This document shows, piece after piece, positions 1 to 10,683 of a DNA stretch of 64,000 nt (position 1 is its first letter; each line of letters opens with the position of its first letter). The stretch lies in contig JBBCBC010000025.1 in NCBI GenBank assembly GCA_037126765.1, positions 17,912,175-17,976,174 on the forward strand. The letters run 5' to 3'. A model generated the notes under the pieces. It was not told the origin of the DNA. It saw only the letters and a list, made by a program, of their open reading frames with translations, and ran no database searches. This DNA is from Stenogyne calaminthoides (lineage: Eukaryota; Streptophyta; Magnoliopsida; Lamiales; Lamiaceae). Position numbers and translations under genes: made by a program.

Positions 1-1292
1 CATTGTACTTCACTGACACAGAAAGTGACATGGCACTGAGAATGTCAGAGATGCTGAGTTCCAGACTGCAAAAACGTGGTGATTGGCTGCATTGGTTAGT
101 TGTTACCCAAACCATGCAAGGATGTGTTCAAATCCTAAAATAGTCGTTCATCACTAACCAATTAAGGAAACCCTTGATACTATCTCCTCCAACGGATAGT
201 TTTTCAAGAGTGACCTTGGTGAGTTGCCTATAAATACCAGTGACCTTCTCCATTGTAAGGCTACGGGAAATCAAGCAACTCCAGAGCTCATTCATATTCT
301 TGCATTTGAACACTCAAAAACCCTAAGATTTCCCAAGTGTTTCACATTGAAGAGTGCTCATTTACTAAGCCTAGAATTGTTAAGTATCCAAAGCTTAGTA
401 AGAGATATCCTAGCCTTTGAATCTGTTCTTATTGTAAAAGGATATCTCACCTTAGTTGGACCAACCAAACCCAAACCCTATTGCTAGGTAGTTTGAGTGT
501 GTGGTTGTTGGAGAGTGAAAGTTGTAAAGAGTTAGTAAGCTGCAGTTGAGTTCAGCCTGAAAACTCTAGAGAAGAAGTTAGTAAGCTGTTTGAGACAGAC
601 TGAAAACTTGTGTGTGTTTGAGTTAGTAAGCTGCAGTAGTTCAGCCTGAAAACTCTTAGAAGAAAGTTAGTAAGCTGCTGAGTTCAGTCTGAAAGCTTGA
701 GGTAGTAGTGGTAGTAAGTTAAGGAATTTCTCTGAGGATCAGAGAGAGTGGACGTAGGAGCTTTGCCTCTGAACCACTATAAATTGCTGTGTTATTTACA
801 TTCTGCTTTGCATTATAACTGTTGCATATTTTCACTGAAAGCACTGAGTTTTCTGATATTCAGTTGGAATCAATCCACTGAGTTTGCATTAAACTAATCA
901 CATCCTTAACCACTGATTTACTAAGGGAAGGATTTCAGCAAGTAAAACGAGTATAAACTCAGGGCCTACACATTCTGCACCCTTGATAAGCTAGAACAGA
1001 TAGTTGTCAAACTAAACAAACTCAACTGAGTATTCAGTAAGGTAGTTATATAATCCAATCTTCTCAGAACTCTGTTAAAACCTCAGGTCAGTTGGGCTAA
1101 TTTGAAGTTACTGAAAGCCACTCAGTGTTATTGTCTCAGTAGACTTTGACTCAGAGTAATTTGTGCTTCTCTGGGCTGTTTTTCAGGACAACCTGACCCA
1201 CTGATTTCAGTATTGAGAAAAGTTTTAAAAATCTCTGAACACGTGTATTCCCCCCCATACACGTGTAAGACTCGTTTACACCGGGACCAACA
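1..1292 (+). repeat. 3' part of a SIRE-like copia LTR (type A), cut by the window edge
   Basis: This stretch matches the LTR at 32215-33903 from the motif GTACTTCACTGACA onward and ends in the same way, with ACCGGGACCAACA. The TG start lies outside the window. A TATAAATA box is at 229-236. A set of GTTAGTAAGCTG...CAGCCTGAAAACTC repeats fills about 525-700, and a hairpin with a C-rich loop lies at 1239-1266. No primer-binding site follows the CA end, so this is a 3' LTR or a solo LTR rather than a 5' LTR. Confidence 0.85.
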
Positions 1293-1639
1293 AGATTGTA
1301 GGAAGCTGCACTTATTTACTTTAATATATGTTTGTTGTGGGTTTTAAGTGATCTGTAAAATTCATTTTTGAAATTTAGGGTTTCTAAAATCAAGGGGATT
1401 TTAGGATCCACTTTTGTTTGGGGTTTTGAGTAGGGTATAATTTAATTTTTTTATTATTATATTATTTGTTGAATGTGATTGTAAAGACAAATATTAAATT
1501 AGATTTTATAGGTCATGTGTAGGAGTGTGAGATTAGGTTTGTGAAAACCAGATTTTGAAAACTCAAACTAGAACGGGGTTTAAACTTCAAAACTCAAAAC
1601 CTGTATTTTAAAACCTAAAACAAACATATGTTAGTGTTT

Positions 1640-1810
1640 ATACGGTTTAACTCGGTTTATACAGTTTAATTCACGTGTTGATCGAACCGAAACCGAAAAT
1701 CAATTTTTTAAAGAAATTTCATCTGAATCGGATTTTTTAACCTAATTAACCGAATAACATTCGATTCGGTTCTCAATTTAGTTTTCTCGGTTTTATGCTC
1801 ACCCTTATCG
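1640..1810. repeat. AACCGA-rich repeat, possible non-autonomous DNA transposon remnant
   Basis: CGGTTTA, GAACCGAAACCGAAAA and TTCGGTT motifs occur in both orientations, and the block closes with GCTCACCCTTA. Plant repeats with this composition are common. The partner terminus was not identified, so the class is open. Confidence 0.3.
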
Positions 1811-1974
1811 TCATTTTTAAAATTAAAGTCTTTTATAAATTGTGACATTTTATATGCACTACAGTGGCATTTTGAATGCATAACAGCGACACTAGAAAAT
1901 AAGTTCGCGCGATCCCAAATTCACAGAAGATCACCTACTCAAAATGTGTTACTTTGAAAAAGAAGGTTTACATC

Positions 1975-1999
1975 TATATATATATATATATATATATAT
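1975..1999. repeat. TA dinucleotide microsatellite
   Basis: About twelve consecutive TA units. Confidence 0.95.
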
Positions 2000-2660
2000 T
2001 TTACAACGGCTTACATCAATATTACTCATAGGAGATCTACCCATAATAATCTCTTCCAAAAAATGATAATTTATTTATGTTCCAAATACATACATTATTA
2101 TCCACCGTATACATATATTTACAAATTACACCTTGTATTCCTTTCTTTTTTGAATATTTGTCAAAAAGTCTATCCCAAATTTAAATGGACATTTCTATAA
2201 ATGGAAATAAGATATTTTTTCCCTTTTACGTATACCCTTCAGACATCTCGATATTACACCCAATGACATTGTTTTTTCACACTAAAGTCAACTTTGTCTC
2301 TTTTAATTTACATAAATGTCAATATTTTACCATTAACCCCAATAAAATAGTAATTTTATTTCCTTTAATACTAATAGATAATTTTTTTATAAAAAAAACA
2401 CGTGCAAACAGTAAACGTTCAGGTAAGAGAGTTATAGAGGGAGTATGATTCAAGATAAATTAGAGTTTAAAATAATATAATAATATAAAAAAAGAATAAC
2501 ATGTATCGAAGTTTATCTCTTGTATAAAACAGTATGTTATGAAATCAATATTTATTTAATTTAAACACATTCATACTGATTCTAGTTTTAAAATTTGAAT
2601 TTTGAATACATACCAGTGGATTTATATTTGTCCAAATATATTATTTTTCATAACATATAT

Positions 2661-2684
2661 TCTCTCTATCCACCAATTTTATGC
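2661..2684. repeat. End fragment of a Stowaway-like MITE
   Basis: CTCTCTATCCACCAATTTTATGC resembles the reverse complement of the end at 26525-26554 (TGCATAAAATTGGTGGAC...GGAG). It appears to be a broken copy of the same small DNA transposon family. Confidence 0.35.
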
Positions 2685-2754
2685 TTGATGTGATGGACAC
2701 ACATATTAAGAAAAAAGTAGATAAAGTAGATAAAATAACAATATTATTGTAACA

Positions 2755-2969
2755 CCCCGTTTTCTTTTAAAATATATATTGCATGTCTTAAACAATTTTA
2801 ATTATTCTTGTGGACTATTTTATTGTTTCTAAAAGATTTTAATTATTAAATGAAAGAACTAATGATATCTACAAGTTTAGAAAAGTTTTGCAGGATAGCC
2901 AACCGAGGAGACCGGACTCAAATGCAAAGCACTCGACACAAGTAACTAATGAAAAGAGATAAGTTAATC
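2755..2969. other. Older repeat into which the Tat element inserted
   Basis: The stretch starts TGTAACACCCCG, a terminus typical of some gypsy-type LTRs. It runs up to the target duplication of the Tat element. The sequence resumes after 21070. Identity is uncertain. Confidence 0.3.
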
Positions 2970-2974
2970 TTTGG
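2970..2974. repeat. Left target-site duplication TTTGG of the Tat element
   Basis: The 5-bp TTTGG directly before the 5' LTR is repeated exactly at 21066-21070 after the 3' LTR. This shows one intact insertion event spanning about 18.1 kb. Confidence 0.9.
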
Positions 2975-3573
2975 TGTTGTAACATGAAATAGTCCGACTT
3001 GCTAGAGGCAGTTTATCTCCATCTAACACATGTCATTAGAGAGGCCCTAGCCATGTCAAGGAAGGTCGCGGGGTGACTTAAAGGACTACGCAGGTCGTGA
3101 GGTGACTTGGAAGAATGCGAAGGCCGTTTGGCGACCTAAGAGGTCGCACAAGCCGGAGTTGACTGGGCCTCGAGGTCGGATAAAAGATTGATATGGTAAA
3201 GATACGAGTAATTAATGGTGCGGATTTCATGGGTTGTAATCAGGGAAAGCATACCTGGATGCGCGACTTGCGGGACAAGCAAGGAAACCCTAGCCTGGCG
3301 GCTAACAAGCCCGTGAGAGGAAGCCTATGTAGGTTGTAGCCCTAATTCGGTATCTATAAATATAACTTGTATTGTACGTAAAGGATCGAAATCCTAGTAC
3401 CCTAAGCAGAAATTATACATTAAAATATCCTGGCTTGGTGCCCCCAGACGTAGTCTATTTCACGGACAAACTGGGTAATCAAATCATGTGTTATTTATCA
3501 TTTTCGCTGTTATATTGATCGGAGCATTATCAAATACTTTGTTTGTTCATCGGTAATCAAACTGGGTACAACA
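2975..3573 (+). repeat. 5' LTR of the Tat element
   Basis: The LTR is 599 bp, TGTTGTAACATG...GGTACAACA, and matches 20464-21065 with scattered substitutions and small indels. A TATA box, TATAAATATA, sits at 3355-3364. Confidence 0.92.
3355..3364 (+). promoter_or_regulatory. TATA box of the Tat 5' LTR
   Basis: TATAAATATA lies in the LTR and is conserved at 20844-20853 in the 3' LTR. It is the likely U3 core promoter that drives the genomic transcript. Confidence 0.6.
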
Positions 3574-3575
3574 AT

Positions 3576-3594
3576 TGGCGCCGTCTGTGGGAAC
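3576..3594 (+). promoter_or_regulatory. Primer-binding site of the Tat element
   Basis: TGGCGCCGTCTGTGGGAAC starts two bases after the 5' LTR. The TGG start pairs with the CCA tail of a tRNA that primes minus-strand DNA synthesis. The sequence is typical for Tat-group gypsy elements. Confidence 0.85.
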
Positions 3595-3653
3595 TAATTC
3601 CTGAGATATAACTCTTTTCGAAGGAAAACCCACCTCATTTCCGATCAATATCG

Positions 3654-4870
3654 ATGGCAGGCAATCAAGGTAATCCTGACGGGCAAGAGCTGGACGCCCG
3701 CGATGGGCACGAGGCCTCTATGAGCTCTCAACACACTGGCTCACATCGCGCTCGCCAGCCAAACCCGGTGAAGACTCCTGACTGGTGGAACTTGGTGCGA
3801 ACCCCAGAGGACGCAAAGGCCATAATGGCTGTCCTCAACAAAAAATACCTCGCGTTCTATGACGAGAACGTGCACCCCCCCTCAAGAAGGCCGCCCAGGA
3901 GACCGGATCCCCACAGAACAAGGAACAACGGGCCCGGAAGGGACATTCAGCAGGCCAACTGGCCTATGATCGGGCGAGACACGCCTTGGTCCGCAATCGC
4001 CAACTCCTCAGGAAACCGGTGGGGTCGAACAACGTGTTCGACCGACTAGGCGACCTGGGGATCTAGAAAGCCCCGAGGATCGTCGAAGATGAGGCGCAAT
4101 ATGAGCCTCGACGAGCTGATCAGGTAGAGCGCGACTTGGCCCTGGCACTGAATCTCTACCACAATGATCTGCTGAGAGGATCGACCATGCATTGCGACGA
4201 CCCCCCAGTAATGAAGGCTACAACAGACCAACGCGACTCTCAGGTTGCAACACTAACCCGGACAGTCCAACAATTGATGGAGCGCATGGAGAATCGAAAC
4301 GGGCCAGTGGGCGAAGACCCTTTCCTCGCGGTCCCGGGCTCTCCACTCGGAACTCTGGTCACTATGGAACCGACTCAAAGGAAGATTAACGTAGAGACCT
4401 TGGATCGCTTCAGTGGAAACACTGACCCATACATGGCCTCTATGGGCGCCACTGACGCGACCAAATGTCGGCTTTTTTCCCTGACCTTAAGCTATCAGGC
4501 ATCAGTGGTTTATCCCCCTGCCACCTTTGTCGGTGGACACTTTCGGAGGCTAGCTAGCAACCTGATACATACAGTGGAGCTCCTGGAGTCCCGACTCTTC
4601 GAGCCCAAGAAGAGTTCCAAGAGGGCCGTCGCGCAGTACAAACCACCTAGAAATTTCAAGCCTTTCGAGGAGAGCATTCCGGTGAAGCTAATGGACGTGC
4701 TGGGCATGACCCCCGGACACATCTTCGCGCAGATCCGGGAGCAGGAATTACTCCTCCCGCCTCAACCGATCAAGAGTAAGGGCAAGCAAAACCCCAACAA
4801 GTATTGCCACTTTCACGAGCAGGTCGGCCACTATACCAGTGAGTGTAAAGACCTATTGCCCCAACTCTAG
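3654..4870 (+). pseudogene. Tat gag, broken
   Basis: A first ORF (3654-4049) starts at an ATG soon after the primer site and encodes the hydrophilic N-terminus, MAGNQGNPDG onward. A stop follows. The gag reading resumes in 4136-4870, with TQRKINVETLDRFSGNTDP near the usual start of the core gag domain. The central gag domain is shortened. The end carries a basic segment and the zinc-knuckle-like CHFHEQVGHYTSEC, as usual at the gag end in Tat elements. Gag would form the particle that packages the RNA. This copy cannot give a full-length Gag. Confidence 0.75.
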
Positions 4871-5017
4871 AGATTATATGAGGATGGCCTCCTTGACGAG
4901 TTCATCAAGCGACCTCATAAGAATGGCGACCAGGCTCCGAGAGGTCGCCAGCAAGGAGAGCGCGTCCACAGGACTGACAACCAAGGAACAGGGAAGGGGG
5001 AGCGACCTATCCCGCCT

Positions 5018-5926
5018 ATGCCAAAAAACACGGGAGATCGCGTCATTCATACCCTCTCTCCCCTAGGGGCAGTTGGGGGACTGGCCTCGAACTCCTCCTC
5101 CAAACGAAAGACGAAAGCCGAAATAAGAGAGATGGAGAACGCCAAGAAAATGGTGCTACCTGTCCTCACCTTGGGGGAAGAGTCCAGCAGAATAGAGTTC
5201 GGGGAAAAGGACAAAGCCGGGGTAGTCTATCCTAATGTCGACCCCTTGGTGATCCGAGCAAATATCATGGGAACTACAGTGTTCCGACTTCTGGTGGATG
5301 GAGGCGCCTTCTGCAACATTCTTTTCAAGAAAACCCTGGATCAGCTCGGGGATTTTGATGCCTACATCACCCCGTGCGACCATGTGGTGAAGGGGTTTGG
5401 TGATGCGACTGTGAGGTCGACAGGAATGATCCTACTAGTGGTCAAGCTGGTCTCCACACTGAATAGTGAAGTTAGGGCGACTAGGCTGTTAGATTTTCTA
5501 GTTGTCGACCTTCCCAGTTCCTATAATGGCTTCCTGGGAAGGCCCTTTGAGCATGAATTCGAGGCTGCGTCCTCAACTTTCTATTTCTGTGTAAAGTTCC
5601 CCACCAAGAGTGGGTTGGTCGGTACCGTTAAGGACGACCAAGTCGATGCAAGAGGTTGTTTGATTTACTCATCATCTTTTTTTAATTCCGCACCAACACC
5701 TATTAAACAAACATTTGTAATAGATAGCAATGGGCAAAATGGGGAATTAAACGAGATGAGAGCAACAAAAAAGAGAACCTATAGTGACCTCGATCCCAGA
5801 ATAGGGCACGAGCCTGATGAATTCCTAATCGAGGCCGAAATCGATGACCCCCGACAAGATGGCCTAAGAGCCACCCCAGGGGAGGAACTACAGAAATTCA
5901 AGATAGATCCAACTCACCCGAACTAG
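5018..5926 (+). pseudogene. Tat aspartic protease region
   Basis: The protein contains LLVDGGAFCNILF (DNA near 5288-5330), which is the aspartic protease active-site loop. The DGG form is common in Tat elements in place of DSG or DTG. The second conserved block, FLGRPFEHEFEA, lies downstream. The protease would cut the Gag-Pol polyprotein. The segment 5650-5780 is richer in A and T than its surroundings and may be a small insertion. The ORF ends at a stop before RT. Confidence 0.75.
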
Positions 5927-5994
5927 AAGTCATTATCGGTTCCAAGATACTGAGCTACCTGAAGGGGGAAGTCATCGACTTTCTCAAAAATAAC

Positions 5995-6930
5995 TTGGAC
6001 GTCTTCGCCTGGTCACATAAGGACATGGTAGGGATCGACCCCGAAGTCGCATGTCATCGACTTCATATTGACCCATCTCGGAGGCCGGTTGCCCAGAAAA
6101 GGCGGAAATTTGGCCCCAAAAAATATGCCGCTTTAGCCGAAGAGGTGAAGAAGTTGCTGGATAATGACCTGATCATGCAGGCCGACCAGCCACAGTGGGT
6201 GGCCAAAGCTGTAATGGTGAAAAAGTCCAATGGAACCTGGCAATTATGTATCAACTTCACCGACCTCAATAAGGCCTGCCCAAAAGATTTCTTCCCCATG
6301 CCGCACATAGATCACCTGATAGATAACACGGCCGGACATGAGATGATGTCGTTCATAGATGCTTTCGTGGGCTATCACCAAATAGCCATGCACGAACCAG
6401 ATCGACAACACACCTCCTTTCTGACCGAGAAAAACCTATATTGCTGGAAAAGAATGCCTTTCGGCCTAAAGAACGCAGGGGCAACCTACCAAAGGCTAGT
6501 TAATCATATGTTTGCCGATCAGATAGGGAAATGGGTGGAAGTTTATGTCGACGATATAGTCGTCAAAAGCTTAAAAAGGGAGGATCACCTATCTCACCTC
6601 GCCCAGACCTTTGACATCCTCAGAAAGTTCAATATGAGACTCAACCCCAAGAAGTGTAACTTCGGTGTGTAGTCGGGGAAGTTCTTGGGACATCTGGTCA
6701 GTAAACGGGGGATCGAGGCGAACCCAGGGAAGGTTAAGGCCATACTAGACATGGGGGCACCCCGAAATATGAAAGAGGTTAAGAAACTCACGGGATGTCT
6801 GGCCGCACTAAGCAGGTTCATCTCCCGGATGGGGGACAAGTGCAAGCCGATGTTCGACACAATTCGTAAGAAGGCAAAGTTCGAATGGACACCTGAGAGC
6901 CAGGAAGCTTTTGAAAAAACCAAAACCTAA
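5995..6930 (+). pseudogene. Tat reverse transcriptase, one in-frame TAG
   Basis: The RT fingers-palm-thumb are readable: LCINFTDLNKACPKD, then FGLKNAGATYQRLVN, then the catalytic YVDD (6544-6555). An in-frame TAG at 6670-6672 follows NPKKCNFGV. The frame then continues as SGKFLGHLVSKRGIEANPGK to a TAA at 6928-6930. RT copies the RNA to DNA using a tRNA primer. Catalytic residues are kept, but the two stops inactivate the protein. Confidence 0.85.
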
Positions 6931-6939
6931 CTGGTAGAC

Positions 6940-7944
6940 GTGAGCATCTTATCCAAACCAGTCTCGGGAGAGAAGCTGTTCTTGTATCTCGCGGCCTCGG
7001 AGACTGCTTTAAGCGCAGTACTGGTCCGAGCGGAGGGCCAGACCCACTTGCCCATCTATTTTATCAGCCAGACATTGAATGACACAGAACAATGCTACCC
7101 ATCGTTAGAGAAGTTGGCCTACGCGTTAGTCATGAGTGTGAGGAAGCTGACACCATACTTTTTCGATCACCAGGTCGAGATCCTCACTTCCCTGCCATTG
7201 AGGAATGTGCTCCACCGACCAGACACATCGGGTCGATGCCTCAAATGGGCCATTGAGGTCAGATAATACGGAGTGACATACGCGCCATAACCTGCGGTCA
7301 AGGCCCAGGCACTGGCCGATTTCATAGTCGAGCTCACCTTCCCTTCTGAAGCAGGGAGTTTGGGCAGCTTGCCGTGGGAGTTGTTCGTAGATGGGTCAGC
7401 GACCTCTCACAAGTCGGGAGCTGTTCTGGTGCTAATGAACCCCGAAGGTATCTCATTTCAGAATGCCATTACTTTTGATTTTCCTGCAACGAATAATGAG
7501 GCCGAATACGAGGCGCTCATCAGCGGCTTAGAAATGAAAACAACCATGGGTGTCAAGAGATTGTAGGTCCATACCGACTCCCAGCTCGTGGCCTGCCAGG
7601 TTTCGGGGGAGTACGAGGCTCGAGATGATAGGATGGCGGCCTATCAGGAAATCGTGAAAACATTGTTCCTGAAGTTCGCACAAATCCATGTTAAACTGAT
7701 ACCAAGAGAGCAGAACTCGCAAGCCGATGCCCTAGCCCGGCTCGCGACCTCCGAAGGATCACCAGATATGAAGGATGTCACCATCACGACACTTCCCCAC
7801 CCATCCACCGCGCAAATAACCGTGACAACATTGGAAAACCCGGTGTCGACCTGGATGACACCCATCAGGGAATATTTGATAAGATGCCTCTTACCACCCG
7901 ATCCCGTCCAAGCCCAGCAGCTACAATTATGGGCTGCACAATAA
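6940..7944 (+). pseudogene. Tat RNase H region with extra archaeal-type RNase H
   Basis: The gypsy RNase H/connection part reads FLYLAASETALSAVL and YFISQTLNDTEQCYPSLEKL. It is followed by a second RNase H-like domain, LFVDGSATSHKSGAVLVL then NNEAEYEALISGL then HTDSQLVACQVSGEY. Two RNase H-like blocks are typical of the Tat clade. Stops lie at about 7264, 7288 and 7564. The ADALARLATSEG tail marks the end of the domain before integrase. Confidence 0.8.
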
Positions 7945-8099
7945 ACGATGATCAACGGGGAGTTATACAAGCGAGGTTTTGGCATGCCCTTACTTCGATA
8001 TATCACACCTGAGTAAGGTCAAGCCATTTTAAGAGATACACGAAGGGGCATGCGGAAACCACACCGGGGGGGAGTCGCTAGCCCAAGACCACAAGGCAG

Positions 8100-9071
8100 G
8101 GATATTTTTGGCCAACCCTAAGGGCCGATGATATTGTCTTCGCCCGCAAATGCCACAAATGCCAGATCTATGCCCCCTCCATCAAGGTCGCACCAGAAGA
8201 ACTCACAAGCATCGTCAGTCCTTGGCCATTTGCAAAGTGGGGGATATGCATCATTGGGCCACTCCCAACGACCCCAGGATCTGTCAAATATGCCCTAGTA
8301 GCGGTGGATTACTTCACAAAGTGGACCGAGGCTGAGGCATTGGCAACCATAGACCAAGACCATGTCATCAGGTTCATTTGGTGGAACATTATCTGCAGAT
8401 TCGGGCAACCCCAGACAATTATATCAGACAATGGAAAGCAATTCGATAGAATAAAGATTGATGCCTTCTTCAGAAAGTGGAAAATCACAAAATTGTTTTC
8501 TACCCCATACCACCCTCAATCAAACGGTCAGGTTGAGGCGGTGAACAAAATCATAAAGCACACGCTCAAGGACAAGATCAAGGGGAGAAAAGGGAAATGG
8601 GCTAGCGAGCTCCCAGACGTGCTGTGGTCGTATAGAACAACCTGCAAAAATTCAACAGGCGAAACCCCTTACTCGCTATCCTTCAGAACTGAGGCAATCG
8701 TTCCCGTGGAAATCAACCTCCCGACCCTCCGAACCAGCCAGGTCGCTTTTGATCATAACGATGAGGCCTTGGAAAGAAACGTGGACCTACTCGAAGAAAA
8801 GCGGTTGGAGGCTAACATGAGAAATGCTAGATATAAGCAGAGGTCAGAGAGGTACTACAACTCTAAGGTGCGACTTCGACTGTTCAAGGTCGGAGACCTA
8901 GTGCTGAAAAAGATACTTGGAGACCCCAGAGGTGCTCTCGGCCCAAACTGGAAGGGCCCGTTCCAGATATCGAAGGTCCTACCAAATGGGGCATATGAGC
9001 TCGTGAAGACAGATAGAACCAAGGCCCAGTACCCATGGAATGCAGCTCATCTTAAAAAGTATTATCAATAG
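8100..9071 (+). pseudogene. Tat integrase, catalytic core intact
   Basis: The zinc-binding CHKCQ region (about 8148) is out of frame with the core. The core begins VAVDYFTKWTEAEAL with the first catalytic Asp. It continues with IISDNGKQF (second Asp) and NGQVEAVNKIIKHTLK (Glu), so the D,D-35-E set is present. The C-terminal part (VGDLVLKKILGDPRGALGPNWKGPF) is the usual gypsy integrase tail. Integrase joins the cDNA to host DNA. The ORF 8304-9071 is uninterrupted, but the upstream part of integrase is broken. Confidence 0.85.
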
Positions 9072-9449
9072 GTTTACACCCTTGTACTGATAACATCGAT
9101 GTAATCAAATACTTTGGTTAACGATAATTCTCTATTTGAATGAAAAATTCCTACTTGTATAAACCAAACGGGTCGTATGAAAAACATATGATCGATAACA
9201 TGTAGGTCCCATGAAAGACATGTAGGTCTCATGAAAGACATGATTGATAACATGCGAATCCGAGGTGTGACTTTAGAAATATTGGAGGTGAGATTGCCAC
9301 CTTAGCGGTGCGATCATCCCCCAACTTTGTAAGACGGTTAAGCAAATGTCAAGTAAACAAGTCGCATAAACAGTAAGACGACAAGGACTAAGCAAAAATC
9401 GCATAAGGAAATCGAGTCAACACAACAAGGGAGTTAACAAAAAGGGAAT
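9072..9449. other. Non-coding spacer after Tat integrase
   Basis: No ORF of note is seen. A short tandem array of CATGTAGGTCYCATGAAAGA lies at about 9190-9250. The rest separates the sense pol gene from the antisense alpha unit. Confidence 0.5.
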
Positions 9450-9520
9450 TTCATCATTAAAGACCCGAAGGTCGGGGAGAACCCCAGTACAATAAACCCG
9501 GAGGTCGGTAAAAAGAAGCA

Positions 9521-9640
9521 TCCTTAATACAATACATTTTTTGGAGGCGAGCTAGCAACCTAGCCTACACTAGCTCTGCGTCCTTAGTACAATACATTTT
9601 TTGGAGGCTAGCTAGCGACCTGGCCTACACTCCGAAGCTA
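9521..9640. repeat. 60-bp direct tandem duplication in the Tat 3' region
   Basis: Two adjacent 60-bp units (9521-9580 and 9581-9640) start TCCTTARTACAATACATTTT and continue with TTGGAGGC and GCTAGC motifs. They differ at a handful of positions and lie close to the predicted 3' end of the alpha transcript. Confidence 0.85.
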
Positions 9641-10183
9641 CTCGAGCTAGCGACTCTGCAATGCATTGTTACTAGGGACACGACTCTCTGATATCGAGGA
9701 GGTCGCCGGGGAGGATGCTGCAAAACTATCAGAAAAGGATGTTTTAACATCCGAGAAGTGTCAGATGCCGCAATGGGACTCCCCGCTTTAAATGAACACG
9801 AGTGTCATACATGTGGGGCGAAAAAATCAAGGGATTGTGAAGGGCATTTTGACCCAACCGGATTCGCATATACAATACTAAATCCATATTACATGTCAGG
9901 AAATGCCCATCACCATTAATCTCGTCATCCCGATCGACGCCCGGAGCACAGAGCGACAGAACCACCGCCTGGGTGGCAGCAGAACTTGGCAATGGCCATA
10001 TGGTCATCCTCCAATGAAGGCAAGACCAGAAATGGGGGAAACGCAGGAATAGACCGAATACCGTAGGCCATGTGTGTAGGGCGAGAGAAGCCCATCGCCG
10101 GAGGGTGCCTCAAGTTAGGGGGCTCGCCAGAGTTATCCATACATGGGGAGAAAGTGTGTGTGATAATTCTGAAAATCCTATCT

Positions 10184-10191
10184 TATTTATA
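10184..10191 (-). promoter_or_regulatory. TATA box of antisense unit alpha
   Basis: TATAAATA on the minus strand lies about 45 bp upstream of the ATG at 10140. The same box-to-ATG arrangement is seen for the units at 20 kb and 61 kb. Confidence 0.6.
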
Positions 10192-10377
10192 GAGGAAAGG
10201 TGGGGTGAGATTGCAAAATCTCGACTCCTGAGGGCCCCCAAAGAAATCGGCGTCGCATAAGCAGCGCGTGGGCAGTACGCGACTGCTGGTTGGTTCAATT
10301 TACGGCGTGCGGCGTCAGCAAATACCCAGGCCATCATTGTGGATCTGTCACACGTCACGCCAGTTCAGGAAACCAAG

Positions 10378-10428
10378 GCGACGGTTCGCCTCCCCGAGGA
10401 TGAGAATTCGGCAAGGGCACACTTCCCG
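10378..10428 (-). promoter_or_regulatory. Two-part upstream element of unit alpha
   Basis: Read on the minus strand, GGGAAGTGTGC (10428-10418) is followed after 26 bp by the inverted repeat GGCGAACCGTCGCC (10391-10378). The same pair occurs at 20328-20377, 59057-59092 and 60990-61040. Confidence 0.65.
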
Positions 10429-10569
10429 AGTCTGACTTTCCAAAAGCCGTTTAAAGAATACAGTTCAAGTCAAGGCCCCAATGCGAGTTTGCGACCTCGA
10501 CTTATGGGGATGAAACATGGGGATTTTATTTAACAAGATAGATACCAGTGGGGACGAAAAACAAAATAA

Positions 10570-10660
10570 CTTCTTTCATTGATAAAGGACCCGAAGGTCG
10601 GGAGGTCGTGCACTTAAAATCAAGGCCCAAAGGCCAGTACAATGATAAAAGAAAAATAAA
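10570..10660 (-). terminator. Predicted 3' end of antisense unit beta
   Basis: Past the stop at about 10684, the minus strand reads GACCTTCGGGTCCTTTATCAATGAAA. A very similar string lies at 9460-9480 after alpha, and again at 61690-61720 after the third unit. This shared block marks the likely 3' UTR and polyadenylation region of these transcripts. Confidence 0.45.
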
Positions 10661-10683
10661 AAATGACTGGTAGGGCAAAATCT

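Larger units (their letters stand above)
1293..2754. other. AT-rich intergenic stretch without a gene
   Basis: No coding region with plant-like exon signals is visible. The segment holds a TA microsatellite (1975-1999). It also holds a region rich in AACCGA and CGGTTT motifs (about 1640-1805) that ends in TGCTCACCC, a composition common in small plant DNA transposons. No clear matching end was found for it. Confidence 0.5.
9450..10191 (-). pseudogene. Antisense unit alpha of the Tat element
   Basis: On the minus strand a TATAAATA box (10191-10184) is followed by an ATG at 10140. The ORF starts MDNSGEPPNLRHPPAMGF and continues FLVLPSLEDDHMAIAK..GGGS. A frameshift near 9985-10007 joins it to the CAPGVDRDDEINGDG reading. 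The N-terminal sequence is clearly related to the unit at 61155-61740 (SGE..P..NPP.KGF, then IAKL and GGGSA) and more distantly to 19786-20140. The 3' UTR is also shared: GACATGTAATATG, TTTAGTATTGTATAT and TTCATTTAAAGCGGG recur at 61500-61630. No known function was recognised. The shortness, about 80-90 residues, suggests a truncated N-terminal exon of the beta gene. Confidence 0.6.
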
